From an uncultured Verrucomicrobiales bacterium (GTDB lineage: Bacteria > Verrucomicrobiota > Verrucomicrobiia > Verrucomicrobiales > Akkermansiaceae): a DNA stretch of 64,000 nt. The stretch lies in the NCBI GenBank assembly GCA_937905985.1, contig CALCWC010000088.1, positions 37,381 through 101,380 on the forward strand, written 5' to 3'. The notes beneath the pieces were generated by a model. That model made no database searches, had not been told where the DNA came from, and was given only the letters and a program-made list of their open reading frames with translations. Each line of letters starts with the position of its first letter. The first letter of the stretch is position 1. A program made the position numbers and the translations under genes. Positions 45,296 through 54,419 of this stretch are shown here, piece after piece.

Positions 45296-45324
45296 TTGCG
45301 TGCTTAAAAGGGATAGAGTACAAT
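45296..45324 (+). promoter_or_regulatory. Promoter of the repeat lipoprotein and radical SAM genes
   Basis: TTGCGT (45296-45301), 17-bp spacer, TACAAT (45319-45324), 10 bp to the ATG at 45335. Confidence 0.6.
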
Positions 45325-45334
45325 CCATACCATC

Positions 45335-45664
45335 ATGAAAATCCAAGCAGAAAACAAGGCACACACACCCAGCTACCCCGTGATTGCGGCGGTGGCGGCG
45401 GCGGCCATGCTGGCCCTGCCCGCCTGCGGCGCGCAGACACAGACGCCGCAGACCCTCAGGGGCGAACCCAAGAAGGTGGAATCCAAGGAAGTCGGGAAGG
45501 AACAGCGGTCACAGCAACCAGTGATGGGACAGGTGCCGCCCCCCGCCAAACACGAACGGCCCCCGCAGAGAATGCCCGGCAAAAAGAAGGTGACACCGCC
45601 CAAGCCCGAGCGGCCCCCGCAGGGAGTGTGCGGCAGAAAGAAAGTGGCACCGCCCAAGCAATGA
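45335..45664 (+). CDS. Small repeat lipoprotein, possible substrate of the adjacent maturase
   Basis: A 109-residue protein: N-terminal basic region, hydrophobic segment and lipobox LPAC (Cys31), then a Lys/Pro/Gln-rich low-complexity body ending in two 18-residue repeats of type ERPPQxxxGxKKVxPPKx; only the second repeat contains a Cys. It lies 53 bases before a radical SAM/SPASM gene. The pairing of a small repetitive secreted peptide with such a maturase suggests a modified-peptide precursor, but this is inference. I do not recognise the family. Confidence 0.5.
   Translation: MKIQAENKAHTPSYPVIAAVAAAAMLALPACGAQTQTPQTLRGEPKKVESKEVGKEQRSQQPVMGQVPPPAKHERPPQRMPGKKKVTPPKPERPPQGVCGRKKVAPPKQ
45554..45661 (+). 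repeat. Two tandem 54-bp units in the lipoprotein gene
   Basis: 45554-45607 and 45608-45661 encode the two 18-residue repeats at the C-terminal end. They are similar but not identical, with the middle three residues changed (RMP to GVC). Confidence 0.8.
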
Positions 45665-45685
45665 ACGCAGGCGCGGTGTGATTTC

Positions 45686-45717
45686 GGATTGAGGATTTGA
45701 GATTGGGGATTGGGGAT
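45686..45717 (+). repeat. GGATT-rich low-complexity tract
   Basis: Short imperfect repeats of the GATTGGGG/GATTGAG type directly before the radical SAM gene. A similar tract (GATTAGGA) lies after it at 46833-46859. Confidence 0.5.
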
Positions 45718-46833
45718 GTGTTGATACAGCCTCTAGAGCTGACCCTGTGTCTCACGCACAACTGCAACCTGCGCTGTCGGTACTGCTACGCGGGGCGCAA
45801 GCATGCGGCTTGCATGAGCTGGGAGACGGCGCGTGCCGCGATGGATTTGTGCGTGGCGGAGGCCAAGCGCCTGGAGCTGCCGCTCGATGTGTCGTTTTTC
45901 GGCGGGGAACCGCTGCTGGAGTGGGAGCTGCTGCAGCGCTGCCACGCGTACATGGAGGAGCGGCGCGGCGAGATGTGCATGCCGCCGCGCTACGGCATCA
46001 CCACCAACTGCACCCTGCTCTCCCCGGAGAAGCTGGCGTGGATGGCCGAGCGCGATTTCCTGGTGGGCGTATCGGTCGACGGGTCGCCCGCCATGCACGA
46101 CATCAACCGCCGCTTTGCGGACGGGACGGGCAGCCACGCCACCCTGCAGCCCGCGCTGCAGGAAATCCGCAAGTACCCGAACCTGCGCAGCAAGGCGGTG
46201 TGCGTGGTGAACGCCGCCAACTGCCACCTGCTGGCGGAGGGCGTGGCGTGGCTGCATGAACACTACGACCACGGCTTCGGCCTGAACCTGGACTACTGGC
46301 ACGAGTGGACGGACGAGCAGTTCGACGTGCTCTGCGCCCAGCTGGAGCAGGTGAAAGAGATGGTGCTGGAATCCTACCGTGGCGGGGTGCGGCCCGTGAA
46401 GCTGGAGAATTTCGAGGACAAGATCCGCACGCACCTGAACGGCGACACCTGCGCGCAATGCCGCATCGGCGAGCGGGAAATCGCCGTGAGCGCGGAGGGC
46501 AACTTCTTCCCCTGTTCCCGCCTGGTGGGGGAAGGCAACTCCGACTTTTTCAACTTCGGCAACGTGCGCGAGGGCATCAACCGCGCCCGCCAAAACTACC
46601 TTATTGCCACTCGCGGCAACTCCACGCCGGAATGCAAGGTCTGCGCCCTGCGCTCCCGCTGCATGAACGGCTGCGGCTGCTCCAACTACGCCGCCAGCGG
46701 GCATATCGACCGCGTTTCACCCTTTCTCTGCTCCGCGGAGCGGGTGTTCATCCGTTTGGCGGACGAGCTGGCGGAAGCGCTGTATGCGGAGAGAAACGCG
46801 TTGTTCATGAGGGAGTTCTACGGTGGAAATTAA
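45718..46833 (+). CDS. Radical SAM/SPASM domain peptide maturase
   Basis: A protein of about 371 residues. The radical SAM motif CNLRCRYC binds the catalytic 4Fe-4S cluster, near the N-terminus. The C-terminal SPASM/twitch region carries further cysteines in CAQCRIGE ... FFPCSRL ... ECKVCALRSRCMNGCGC ... FLCSAERV, similar to anaerobic sulfatase maturases and peptide-modifying enzymes. No ATG fits; the start is GTG 45718 or TTG 45721. No sulfatase is nearby, so the small lipoprotein upstream is the best candidate substrate. GATT-rich tracts flank the gene. Confidence 0.85.
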   Translation: MLIQPLELTLCLTHNCNLRCRYCYAGRKHAACMSWETARAAMDLCVAEAKRLELPLDVSFFGGEPLLEWELLQRCHAYMEERRGEMCMPPRYGITTNCTLLSPEKLAWMAERDFLVGVSVDGSPAMHDINRRFADGTGSHATLQPALQEIRKYPNLRSKAVCVVNAANCHLLAEGVAWLHEHYDHGFGLNLDYWHEWTDEQFDVLCAQLEQVKEMVLESYRGGVRPVKLENFEDKIRTHLNGDTCAQCRIGEREIAVSAEGNFFPCSRLVGEGNSDFFNFGNVREGINRARQNYLIATRGNSTPECKVCALRSRCMNGCGCSNYAASGHIDRVSPFLCSAERVFIRLADELAEALYAERNALFMREFYGGN

Positions 46834-46859
46834 GATTAGGATGAAGATTAGGATTAGGA
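46833..46859 (+). repeat. GATTAGGA low-complexity tract
   Basis: Imperfect GATTAGGA/GATGAAGATTAGG repeats directly after the radical SAM stop codon, resembling those before the gene. Confidence 0.5.
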
Positions 46860-46861
46860 AA

Positions 46862-46888
46862 ACCGCACGCTGCGTGCGGTGATTTTTC
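46862..46888 (+). terminator. Terminator after the radical SAM gene
   Basis: 7-bp stem ACCGCAC / GTGCGGT with a 5-base loop, followed by a T-run at 46883-46887. Confidence 0.75.
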
Positions 46889-46918
46889 TTGCGTGCGCGC
46901 GCGTGGGTGTGGTAGAAT
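46889..46918 (+). promoter_or_regulatory. Promoter of the gld-fucosidase-ABC operon
   Basis: TTGCGT (46889-46894), 18-bp spacer, TAGAAT (46913-46918), 11 bp to the ATG at 46930. Confidence 0.6.
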
Positions 46919-46929
46919 AACCGCGCGAT

Positions 46930-47871
46930 ATGAGTATGGTGACAGCGCAGCACTTGCACAAGAGTTTCGGCCGCTTTGTGGCGGTGCGGGACGCGGACTT
47001 CTCCATCGACAAAGGCGAGATTGTGGGATTCCTTGGGCCGAACGGAGCCGGAAAGACCACGACGATGAAGATGCTCACGGGCTACCTGCCGCCCAGCAGC
47101 GGCACGGCCAGCATTGCCGGGTATGATATCCTGGACCAACCGCTGGAGGCGCGCCGCCACCTGGGCTACATGCCGGAAAACGTGCCGCTGTATGAGGACA
47201 TGCGGGTATACGACTACCTGGAGTACCGCGCCAAGCTCAAGGGCATCTGCGGGTCCAGCGTGCGCCAGCAGGTGGGCTGGGCCATCGACCGCTGCGGCCT
47301 GGAGCCCAAGCGCAAGAACATGATCAGCACGCTTTCCAAGGGCTACCGCCAGCGCACGGGCCTGGCAGACGCGCTGCTGGGCAACCCGGACCTGCTCATC
47401 CTGGACGAGCCGACGAACGGGCTGGACCCGAACCAAATCCGCCAGATCCGCGAGCTGATACGCTCGCTGGCGGAGGAGCACACCGTCATTCTGTCCACCC
47501 ACATCCTCAGCGAGGTGGAGATGATCTGCAACAAGGTCATCATCATCGACCAAGGCAACATCAAGGCCGCTGACACCCCCGCCAAACTCACCGCCGGGCT
47601 GCGCGCCGCCGGCCGCGTCTCCCTGGAGTTCAAGGGCGAGCTTGCCCCCGTGGTGCAGGAGCTGGAAGCGTTCGAACCCATCAAGAAAGTGATGGTTGAG
47701 GACGACCACGGCGACGGCTGGCACCGCCTGGTGCTGCGCGCGGAGCCGGGCACGGACACGCGCGAGAAGGCAGCGGCGGTGGTGGCATCGCACGGCGGGG
47801 TGGTGCGGCACCTGTACCGCCACATCCCGAGCCTGGAGGACGTGTTCGTGGAAATGACCCGCCGAGACTAA
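46930..47871 (+). CDS. ABC transporter ATP-binding protein, GldA-like
   Basis: A 313-residue ATPase with Walker A GPNGAGKTTTMKML, signature LSKGYRQRTGLADALL and Walker B LLILDEPTNGLDP. The C-terminal extension resembles GldA-type subunits. With the next three genes it forms a GldA-GldF-GldG-DUF4340 set, an ABC-2 exporter that is essential for gliding in Flavobacterium and found in many nongliders. First gene of the operon. Confidence 0.9.
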   Translation: MSMVTAQHLHKSFGRFVAVRDADFSIDKGEIVGFLGPNGAGKTTTMKMLTGYLPPSSGTASIAGYDILDQPLEARRHLGYMPENVPLYEDMRVYDYLEYRAKLKGICGSSVRQQVGWAIDRCGLEPKRKNMISTLSKGYRQRTGLADALLGNPDLLILDEPTNGLDPNQIRQIRELIRSLAEEHTVILSTHILSEVEMICNKVIIIDQGNIKAADTPAKLTAGLRAAGRVSLEFKGELAPVVQELEAFEPIKKVMVEDDHGDGWHRLVLRAEPGTDTREKAAAVVASHGGVVRHLYRHIPSLEDVFVEMTRRD

Positions 47872-47897
47872 CGCATACACCCCCTTCCCTTTCCGTC

Positions 47898-48725
47898 ATG
47901 GCAGAAACCACACCATCTACCGACATCAAGCGTTCGCGCAGCAGCCTGCGCTCGTTCCTCACCATCTTCTTCAAGGAGCTGCGCTCCTACCTCTGCACGC
48001 CCTTCGGCTGGGTCATCCTGGGATGCACCATGGCCCTGGAGGGCTTCTGGCTGCAGGCTGTGCTGCAAACCATGTCGAAGGCCACGGGCGAGAGCGTGAT
48101 GTACTACATGCTCGGCAGCGTGAACTTCTGGTTCTACTTCATCTTCATCTTCCCGCTCATCACCATGCGCACGTTTGCGGACGAAGAGCGCCAGGGCACG
48201 CTGGAGGGCCTGCTGACCGCACCCGTGACCACCGGGCAGATTGTGCTGGGCAAATACTTTGCGGCGTACGTGTTCTATCTGCTGCTGTGGCTGCCGATGT
48301 ACCTGTACCCGTGGATGAGCGAGATCGGCAACTGGTACACGAGCGTGCGCTACGGCATCACGCCGGAGGGCAGCATCACCTACACGCTGGCGGACTGGGT
48401 GGGACCGTACTGCATCCTGGCACCCGCGGGCGCGTTCTTCATTGCGGTGGGCGTGCTCTGCTCAGCCCTCACGCGCAGCCAAATCATTGCGGGCATCATC
48501 GCCACCTGCTTCATGATCATGTTCTACTTCCTGGGCCGCGTGACGGAGCTGTGGGGCGAGTTCCCCGCCGCCCCCGTGTTCCACTACCTCTCCTGCACGG
48601 AGCAGGTGAGCGCCTTCTCCCGCGGTCTACTGGACACGCGCCCCGTGGTGCTGTACATCACGCTGACCTTGTTCACGCTGGCGCTCACCAAGCGCATTGT
48701 GGACTACCGCCGCTGGCACCGATAA
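47898..48725 (+). CDS. ABC-2 type permease, GldF-like
   Basis: A 275-residue protein with six membrane helices and the ABC-2 pattern (FFKELRSYLCTPFGWVILG at the start, MRTFADEERQGTLEGLLTAPV in the middle). It would pair with the GldA-like ATPase. Gaps to neighbours are 26 and 28 bases. Confidence 0.88.
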   Translation: MAETTPSTDIKRSRSSLRSFLTIFFKELRSYLCTPFGWVILGCTMALEGFWLQAVLQTMSKATGESVMYYMLGSVNFWFYFIFIFPLITMRTFADEERQGTLEGLLTAPVTTGQIVLGKYFAAYVFYLLLWLPMYLYPWMSEIGNWYTSVRYGITPEGSITYTLADWVGPYCILAPAGAFFIAVGVLCSALTRSQIIAGIIATCFMIMFYFLGRVTELWGEFPAAPVFHYLSCTEQVSAFSRGLLDTRPVVLYITLTLFTLALTKRIVDYRRWHR

Positions 48726-48753
48726 ACGCTAACCCCCTTTTCTCATATTATCC

Positions 48754-50283
48754 ATGAGCAAGAACGACTACACGGGGCATCCGGATGCCCGCAAACCCAA
48801 GGGCAACCCGCTCGCCTGGCTCAACCTCCTCCTGCTGGCCGTCATTGTGCTGGCCTGCAACTACATCGGCTGCCATGAATACGCCCGCAAGGACCTCACG
48901 GGCGAGGAACAGCGCTTCTCCATCTCCGAACGCACGCGCAACGTGCTGCAGAGCGAGCGCATTCAGCAGCGCGAGACGCCGGTGCGCATCATCTTCGCCT
49001 TCAAGCGCTCCACGCCCAACTACGCCCGCATGCGCTACCTGCTGGAGGAGTACGAGCGCTACGGCAACGGCAAGGTGGAGGTGGAGTATTTCGACCCCAT
49101 GCGCCAGCCCAACCGCGCTCGCGAGATTTCCCAGATCTACGGCATCGACTTCAACCAGAACCTCTGTGTGGTGGACGCCCGCAAGGACTGCACCGTGCCC
49201 ATCAAGACCTTTGAGGAACAGCAGGGCGACCGCCAGCATGTGCGCATCCGCCCCGGCACCTCGTTCGTGAAGTACGAGACCCTGCCGGACGAAACGCGGC
49301 GCGCGGTGGCGCTGGTGATGGACGAGGTGGTGTGCGGCGCGCTCACCGAGGCCGTGGAGGGCCAGATGCGCCACATGTACGCCGTGGAGGGCAAGGGCGG
49401 CGTCTCTCGCGACGACCAGACGATGCTGGAGCTCATCGGCGACATCACGAACTCGCTCAACATCCAGCTTTCCTGGGTGGATGTGGCGAACGTGGACAAG
49501 CTGCCGGACGATGCGGAGGGCCTGCTGATTGTGTCGCCCAACACCGACTTCACGGAGAAGGAGATGGACGTGGTTCGGGAGTTCTGGGAGCGCGAGGGGC
49601 GCAACTCCGTGTTCGTGGCACTCAACCCGTCCAACCCTGAGAAGCTGCCGTACCTGTACCGCTTCCTGCGCGAGCAGGGCGTGCGCCCCAATGCGGACCG
49701 CGTGCTGCTGCGCGACCGCAGCCGCGCGTACTTCGACATCTCCGCCGTGTTCCCCCGCGGCCTCAACTGCACCAAATCCTTCTGGAACGGCACCACCCAC
49801 GTGGAGGGCCAGTGCATGTCGCTCACCCTGGAGCACGCGGACGAAAGCGAGGCGAACATGCGCAAGCTGACGGTGTTCCCTCTGCTGATGACGACAAACG
49901 AGTACTACGGCGAGACGCGCCTGGAGCTCAACCCCACGTTCACGCCGCGAGAGGACCGCGAGGGGCCGCTCTGCCTGGCCGCCGCCGTGACGCGGGGCAA
50001 CCCGAAATACCCGAACGACATGTCCACCATGATGGTGCTGGGCAGCACGGATATGCTGCTGCGCGAAAACGCGCGCGCCGAGCAGCGCGACTACCTGTAC
50101 TCCCTGTGGTCGTGGATGAGCGCGCGCCCAGAGTACGCCGGCAAGAGCGCCAACCACGACATGACGGTCAAGATTGACCTGAACCGGCACTCCCGCAGCA
50201 TGCTGGAGACGCTCACCCTGCTGGTGATGCCGCTGCTGGCCCTGCTCATTGCCCTCATCATCTGGAACACCCGCCGCCACTGA
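48754..50283 (+). CDS. GldG-like ABC-associated protein
   Basis: A 509-residue protein with one N-terminal membrane helix (about 17-36), a large periplasmic part that includes a GldG/IFT52-like Rossmann-type region, and a C-terminal helix (about 488-505). Typical member of the gliding-motility-associated auxiliary family (GldG), which partners GldA/GldF. Function outside gliding bacteria is unknown. Confidence 0.8.
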   Translation: MSKNDYTGHPDARKPKGNPLAWLNLLLLAVIVLACNYIGCHEYARKDLTGEEQRFSISERTRNVLQSERIQQRETPVRIIFAFKRSTPNYARMRYLLEEYERYGNGKVEVEYFDPMRQPNRAREISQIYGIDFNQNLCVVDARKDCTVPIKTFEEQQGDRQHVRIRPGTSFVKYETLPDETRRAVALVMDEVVCGALTEAVEGQMRHMYAVEGKGGVSRDDQTMLELIGDITNSLNIQLSWVDVANVDKLPDDAEGLLIVSPNTDFTEKEMDVVREFWEREGRNSVFVALNPSNPEKLPYLYRFLREQGVRPNADRVLLRDRSRAYFDISAVFPRGLNCTKSFWNGTTHVEGQCMSLTLEHADESEANMRKLTVFPLLMTTNEYYGETRLELNPTFTPREDREGPLCLAAAVTRGNPKYPNDMSTMMVLGSTDMLLRENARAEQRDYLYSLWSWMSARPEYAGKSANHDMTVKIDLNRHSRSMLETLTLLVMPLLALLIALIIWNTRRH

Positions 50284-50295
50284 GAATAGAGAACC

Positions 50296-52527
50296 ATGCA
50301 CGCCACCCTTAAAACCTCCGCACTGGCCCTCCTGGCCGCGCTCAGCGCAGCTTTGGTAGTGGTGGAGGTGCGCGACGGCAACCTGTCCTCCATCACGGGC
50401 TGGTACCGCTTCGAGCCGGGCGAGCCCCTGTTCTCCCAGGCCAACCTGGCGCAGTTGGAGAACGTGGACTGGATACGCATCCGCGATTTGCACGATGAAA
50501 TCGTATGCCAGAAGGACGCCAACGGCGTGTGGTGGATAGAGAAACCCTTCCGCGACCGCATGTCGACAGGCGCGGTGGAGGCTATTCTGGCGTTCACCAC
50601 CAACACGAGGCTGGTGGATTCCCTGCCCCTCAACAACACCACCCGCCAGAGCCTGCGCGAATACGGCGTGGAAACCACGCCCCACACCATCACGCTCAAG
50701 ACGCCCTCCCATGAAAAGGGCAAGCGCCACACCGTGGCGCGCTTCACCCTCGGCAGCCCCACCCCCTGGATGGCCGACGCCGGCAACGGCAAGGATATCA
50801 TCCCCACCGTCTACCTGAGAACCGATTTCTACGGCCGCGATGAACGCATCCACGTGGTCACCTGCAACATCCTGCCCGTTTTCAAGGAGGGGCTGGAGGG
50901 TCTGCGCGACCCGCATCCCCTGCTCTTCGACCCCGAGAGCATCCTGAGCTTCACGCTGAGGCGGGAGGGGCAGAAGGAAGTGCACCTGGCGCGTGCAAGC
51001 GCAGAATCCTCATGGGCGGTGACAGCACCGTTCCTGGCGGCCGGCGACGGCGAGAAGGCGGACGGATTCCTCTTGGACCTGCTGAAGCTGCGTGCGCGGC
51101 GTGTGCTCAACCCGGCGGACGCGAAGCTGGAGGGCAAGCCCGAGATGCAGGTGGAACTGCACGGCAACTGGGGCGAGCAGCCCATGCTGCTGGACCTGTA
51201 TCCGGAGTTCGAGGACGCGAACGACAAGCGCACCTACCGCTACGCGAAGGTGCCTGACCGCGATTCCGTGTTCCTGCTGCAGGCGGCGCCGGACGTGCAG
51301 CGCGGCGGCAGCTACGCCACGCTCATGAATGCCGTCCTGGAGTTGCCCCTGCTGCCGGAGAAAGCCATGGGGCAGATACGCTCCGGCAACCGCCCCGCCT
51401 ACACCCGCAACCTGGAACTCACCCCGGACCAGCTGCGCTCCCACCAATTCTCCGACTTGGCTGCCAGCGACGTGGCCCGCCTCTCCATCCGCTCCCTGCA
51501 GTCGGCGGATTCCATCAGCCTGGTCAAGATACCCGGCAACACCGAGGGCGGCATCAACGACCAGTGGATGTACTCCGAGGGAGGCAAGCCCTACAAACCC
51601 GCCGACACGAACGCGGCGGTGAGCCTGCTGCACGGCATGCGGGAGATACCCGTGGACGAGGTGGCAGCGGATGCCGCGCCGGGCGAGGACCCGCGCGCCA
51701 TGGCGGCTCAATATGGATTGGACGCGCCCAACTATGTGCTTTCCCTGCTGCCCAACCCGTGCAACGTGCGCGCCGTCATCTTTGGCTGCGACCTGCCGCT
51801 GGTGAAAGACCGCGAGGCCCGCACCTTCCTTATCGGCCGCCATACCGACCCCAAGACCGGCAAGAAGGCATGGTTCGGCATGGAGCTGGGCGGCAGCTCC
51901 GTCTACCGCCTCAACACCAAGTTCACGCGCCTCATCTCCCTGCGCGCCGCCAAGTGGAAATCCAAGAACGTCACCACGATTCCCCTCGCAGCCGTCCGCA
52001 GGCTCACCCTCGGATACAAGCAGGCTCCCCTGGTGCTGGACTACGACCACATCGGCGAGTCCTGGACCGGCAAGCTCGGTGAGAAGGACGTAACCCCCAA
52101 CATCAACATCCACCGCGCGGAATACTACCTGCGCAGCCTCCAGCAGCTCAAGGTCTCCCAATGGCTGGACAACACGGACGAGGACGCCATCAAGGCGCTG
52201 GAGAAGCCCGTATTCACCGTGAAGGTGGAGCTGGAGCTGCCGGATGCACCGGAGGCCGCCACGCTGGCAAACGCACCGCACACCGAGGTGGACACCAGCG
52301 ATGGCACGCCGGAGGAACTGCTCAGCGCCGCCGAGGAGGAGGATCCCCTGCACACCCTGGAGACGAAGCAAAAGACTCACAAGGAAACCCGGACGATTGA
52401 AATCGTGCCGGGCGACAACACATCAGACACCCCCTTCTTCTACGGCAGGCTCAAGGAGACGGGCGAACTCTTTATACTGCGCTACGAAGACGCGCAGGGG
52501 CTTGCCGGAGACATGCTAGACTTATGA
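50296..52527 (+). CDS. DUF4340 domain protein
   Basis: A 743-residue protein with one N-terminal helix and long beta-rich repeats of the DUF4340 type (WWIEKPFRDRMSTGAVEAIL, EYYLRSLQQLKVSQWLD). DUF4340 proteins regularly follow gldG-like genes. Its stop overlaps the start of the fucosidase gene by four bases (ATGA). Confidence 0.78.
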   Translation: MHATLKTSALALLAALSAALVVVEVRDGNLSSITGWYRFEPGEPLFSQANLAQLENVDWIRIRDLHDEIVCQKDANGVWWIEKPFRDRMSTGAVEAILAFTTNTRLVDSLPLNNTTRQSLREYGVETTPHTITLKTPSHEKGKRHTVARFTLGSPTPWMADAGNGKDIIPTVYLRTDFYGRDERIHVVTCNILPVFKEGLEGLRDPHPLLFDPESILSFTLRREGQKEVHLARASAESSWAVTAPFLAAGDGEKADGFLLDLLKLRARRVLNPADAKLEGKPEMQVELHGNWGEQPMLLDLYPEFEDANDKRTYRYAKVPDRDSVFLLQAAPDVQRGGSYATLMNAVLELPLLPEKAMGQIRSGNRPAYTRNLELTPDQLRSHQFSDLAASDVARLSIRSLQSADSISLVKIPGNTEGGINDQWMYSEGGKPYKPADTNAAVSLLHGMREIPVDEVAADAAPGEDPRAMAAQYGLDAPNYVLSLLPNPCNVRAVIFGCDLPLVKDREARTFLIGRHTDPKTGKKAWFGMELGGSSVYRLNTKFTRLISLRAAKWKSKNVTTIPLAAVRRLTLGYKQAPLVLDYDHIGESWTGKLGEKDVTPNINIHRAEYYLRSLQQLKVSQWLDNTDEDAIKALEKPVFTVKVELELPDAPEAATLANAPHTEVDTSDGTPEELLSAAEEEDPLHTLETKQKTHKETRTIEIVPGDNTSDTPFFYGRLKETGELFILRYEDAQGLAGDMLDL

Positions 52528-54413
52528 AAACGCAACACATCATCACCACCCTGTTGGCACTGGCTTCCGCAGCCGGTGCAGCCAATCCCCCCGCACCCTG
52601 CGGCGCCGTTCCCACGGAACAGCAAATCCAATGGCAGCGCATGGAATGGTACGCCTTCGTCCACTTCGGCCTCAACACCTTCACCAACAAGGAATGGGGC
52701 TACGGCGACGAGGACCCCGGCATGTTCAACCCTACCCAATTCGACGCGGACAAAATCGTCTCCACCTTCAAGCAGGCCGGCATGAAGGGCATGATCTACA
52801 CCGCCAAGCACCATGACGGCTTCTGCCTGTGGCAGACGGATGCCACCAAGCACAACATCTCCCAATCCCCGTGGAAGGAAGGCAAGGGCGACGTGGCGCG
52901 AGAGTTCTCCACCGCCTGCAAGAACCACGGCATGCGCTTCGGCGTGTACCTTTCCCCGTGGGACCGCAACTGCGCCGAGTACGGCAGGCCCGGCTACCTC
53001 CAGGTCTACTACAAGCAGATTGAGGAGCTGCTCACCAAGTACGGTGATATCTTCGAGATATGGTTCGACGGCGCCAACGGTGGCGACGGCTTCTACGGCG
53101 GCGCCAAGGAGAAGCGCAACATCGGCAAGGCGGACGACTACTACAAGTTCGCGGACGTGGTGAAGCTCATCCGCAAGCTGCAGCCCAACTGCATCATCTG
53201 GGGTGCCGCCGGCCGCGGCGACGCCTCCTGGGGCGGCTCCGAGCAGGGTTTCGTCAAGTACCCCTACTGGAACGTCATCAACACCGCCAACGCAGCCAAC
53301 GAGCGCCATCCCCGCACCCTGGCCGACACGCCCGACGCATCCGAGAAGTGGCTCGCGCTGGAGGCTGACACCACCATCAACGGAGCCGGCTGGTTCTGGC
53401 ATCCCAACCAGGCAGGCCGCGTGAAGAACCCGCAGAAGCTCATGGACGACGTGTACATGAAGAGCGTGGGCTACGGCGCCAACCTCATCCTGAACGTGGC
53501 CGCCAACCGCGACGGCGAGCTGGACCCGGCGGACGTGGATGCGCTGCTGCGCTTTGGAGAGGCGCGCCGCAAACTGTTGGCCAAGGACTTTGCGCTGGGT
53601 GCCAAGGCCACGGCCAGCAACGTGCGTGGCGGCGACAAGAAGTTCGGCGCGGAGAAGCTGGTGGACAAGAACATCGAGTCCTACTGGTGCACGGATGACG
53701 GCGTGACCACGGGCGAGGTGGAGCTGCAGCTGAAGAAGCCCGCCACGTTCGACGTGGTGCGCGTGCGCGAGCAGATTCGCCTGGGCCAGCGCGTGCAGAA
53801 CTTCGCCATCGACGCCTGGGTGGACGGCAAGTGGGAGACCATCGATGCCGAGGAAAACGGCGGCAAGAGCATCGGCAACCAGGTGATGCGCCGCGTGAAG
53901 CCCACCACCACGGACAAGGTGCGCCTGCGCATCACCAAGAGCCGCGCCTGCCCCTGCATCAGCGAGCTCTCCCTGCTGAAGATGCCGGATATTTCCTCCA
54001 TCACGGCCCCCGCCGTGCAGGACACCGGGCTGGCCAAGGACAATTGGACAACCAAGAAGGGCAAGAAGGCCATCGACGGCAGCGAGGAAACCTTCTGGCA
54101 TTCCGACAAGAGCCCGGCCGCCATCACGGTGGACATGGGGCAGAAGCAGAAGATTTCCGCATTCTCCTACACGCCGCGCCAGGACGGCACCGTGCAGGAC
54201 ATGACGGACCGCTACACCTTCGAGGTGAGCGTGGACGGCAAGAAGTGGACGAAGGTGAGCGAGGGCGAGTTCGGCAACCTGCGCGCCAACCCCATTGAGC
54301 AGCGCGTGGAATTCTCCCCCGTGGAGGCCCGCTACTTCCGCTTCAACGCCACCCGTTCCATCGAGGGCAGCGGCTCCTCCGCCGCGGAAATCAACATCTA
54401 TCCCGCCAAGTAA
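52524..54413 (+). CDS. Secreted alpha-L-fucosidase, GH29, with two F5/8-type domains
   Basis: A 629-residue enzyme with a signal peptide (cut near residue 19). The GH29 core (about 25-345) contains FVHFGLNTF, YTAKHHDGFCLW and the nucleophile Asp182 in EIWFDGANG. Two discoidin/F5-8C-like sugar-binding domains follow (about 360-490 and 500-629). It would release fucose from host glycans such as mucin. Its start overlaps the DUF4340 stop, an unusual setting inside a gld-prmA operon. Confidence 0.93.
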   Translation: MKTQHIITTLLALASAAGAANPPAPCGAVPTEQQIQWQRMEWYAFVHFGLNTFTNKEWGYGDEDPGMFNPTQFDADKIVSTFKQAGMKGMIYTAKHHDGFCLWQTDATKHNISQSPWKEGKGDVAREFSTACKNHGMRFGVYLSPWDRNCAEYGRPGYLQVYYKQIEELLTKYGDIFEIWFDGANGGDGFYGGAKEKRNIGKADDYYKFADVVKLIRKLQPNCIIWGAAGRGDASWGGSEQGFVKYPYWNVINTANAANERHPRTLADTPDASEKWLALEADTTINGAGWFWHPNQAGRVKNPQKLMDDVYMKSVGYGANLILNVAANRDGELDPADVDALLRFGEARRKLLAKDFALGAKATASNVRGGDKKFGAEKLVDKNIESYWCTDDGVTTGEVELQLKKPATFDVVRVREQIRLGQRVQNFAIDAWVDGKWETIDAEENGGKSIGNQVMRRVKPTTTDKVRLRITKSRACPCISELSLLKMPDISSITAPAVQDTGLAKDNWTTKKGKKAIDGSEETFWHSDKSPAAITVDMGQKQKISAFSYTPRQDGTVQDMTDRYTFEVSVDGKKWTKVSEGEFGNLRANPIEQRVEFSPVEARYFRFNATRSIEGSGSSAAEINIYPAK

Positions 54414-54419
54414 TCCACC

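Noticed and set aside
48748..50985. 745-codon open frame on the minus strand
   Set aside because: Antisense to the GldG-like and DUF4340 genes, which fit an operon of known order.
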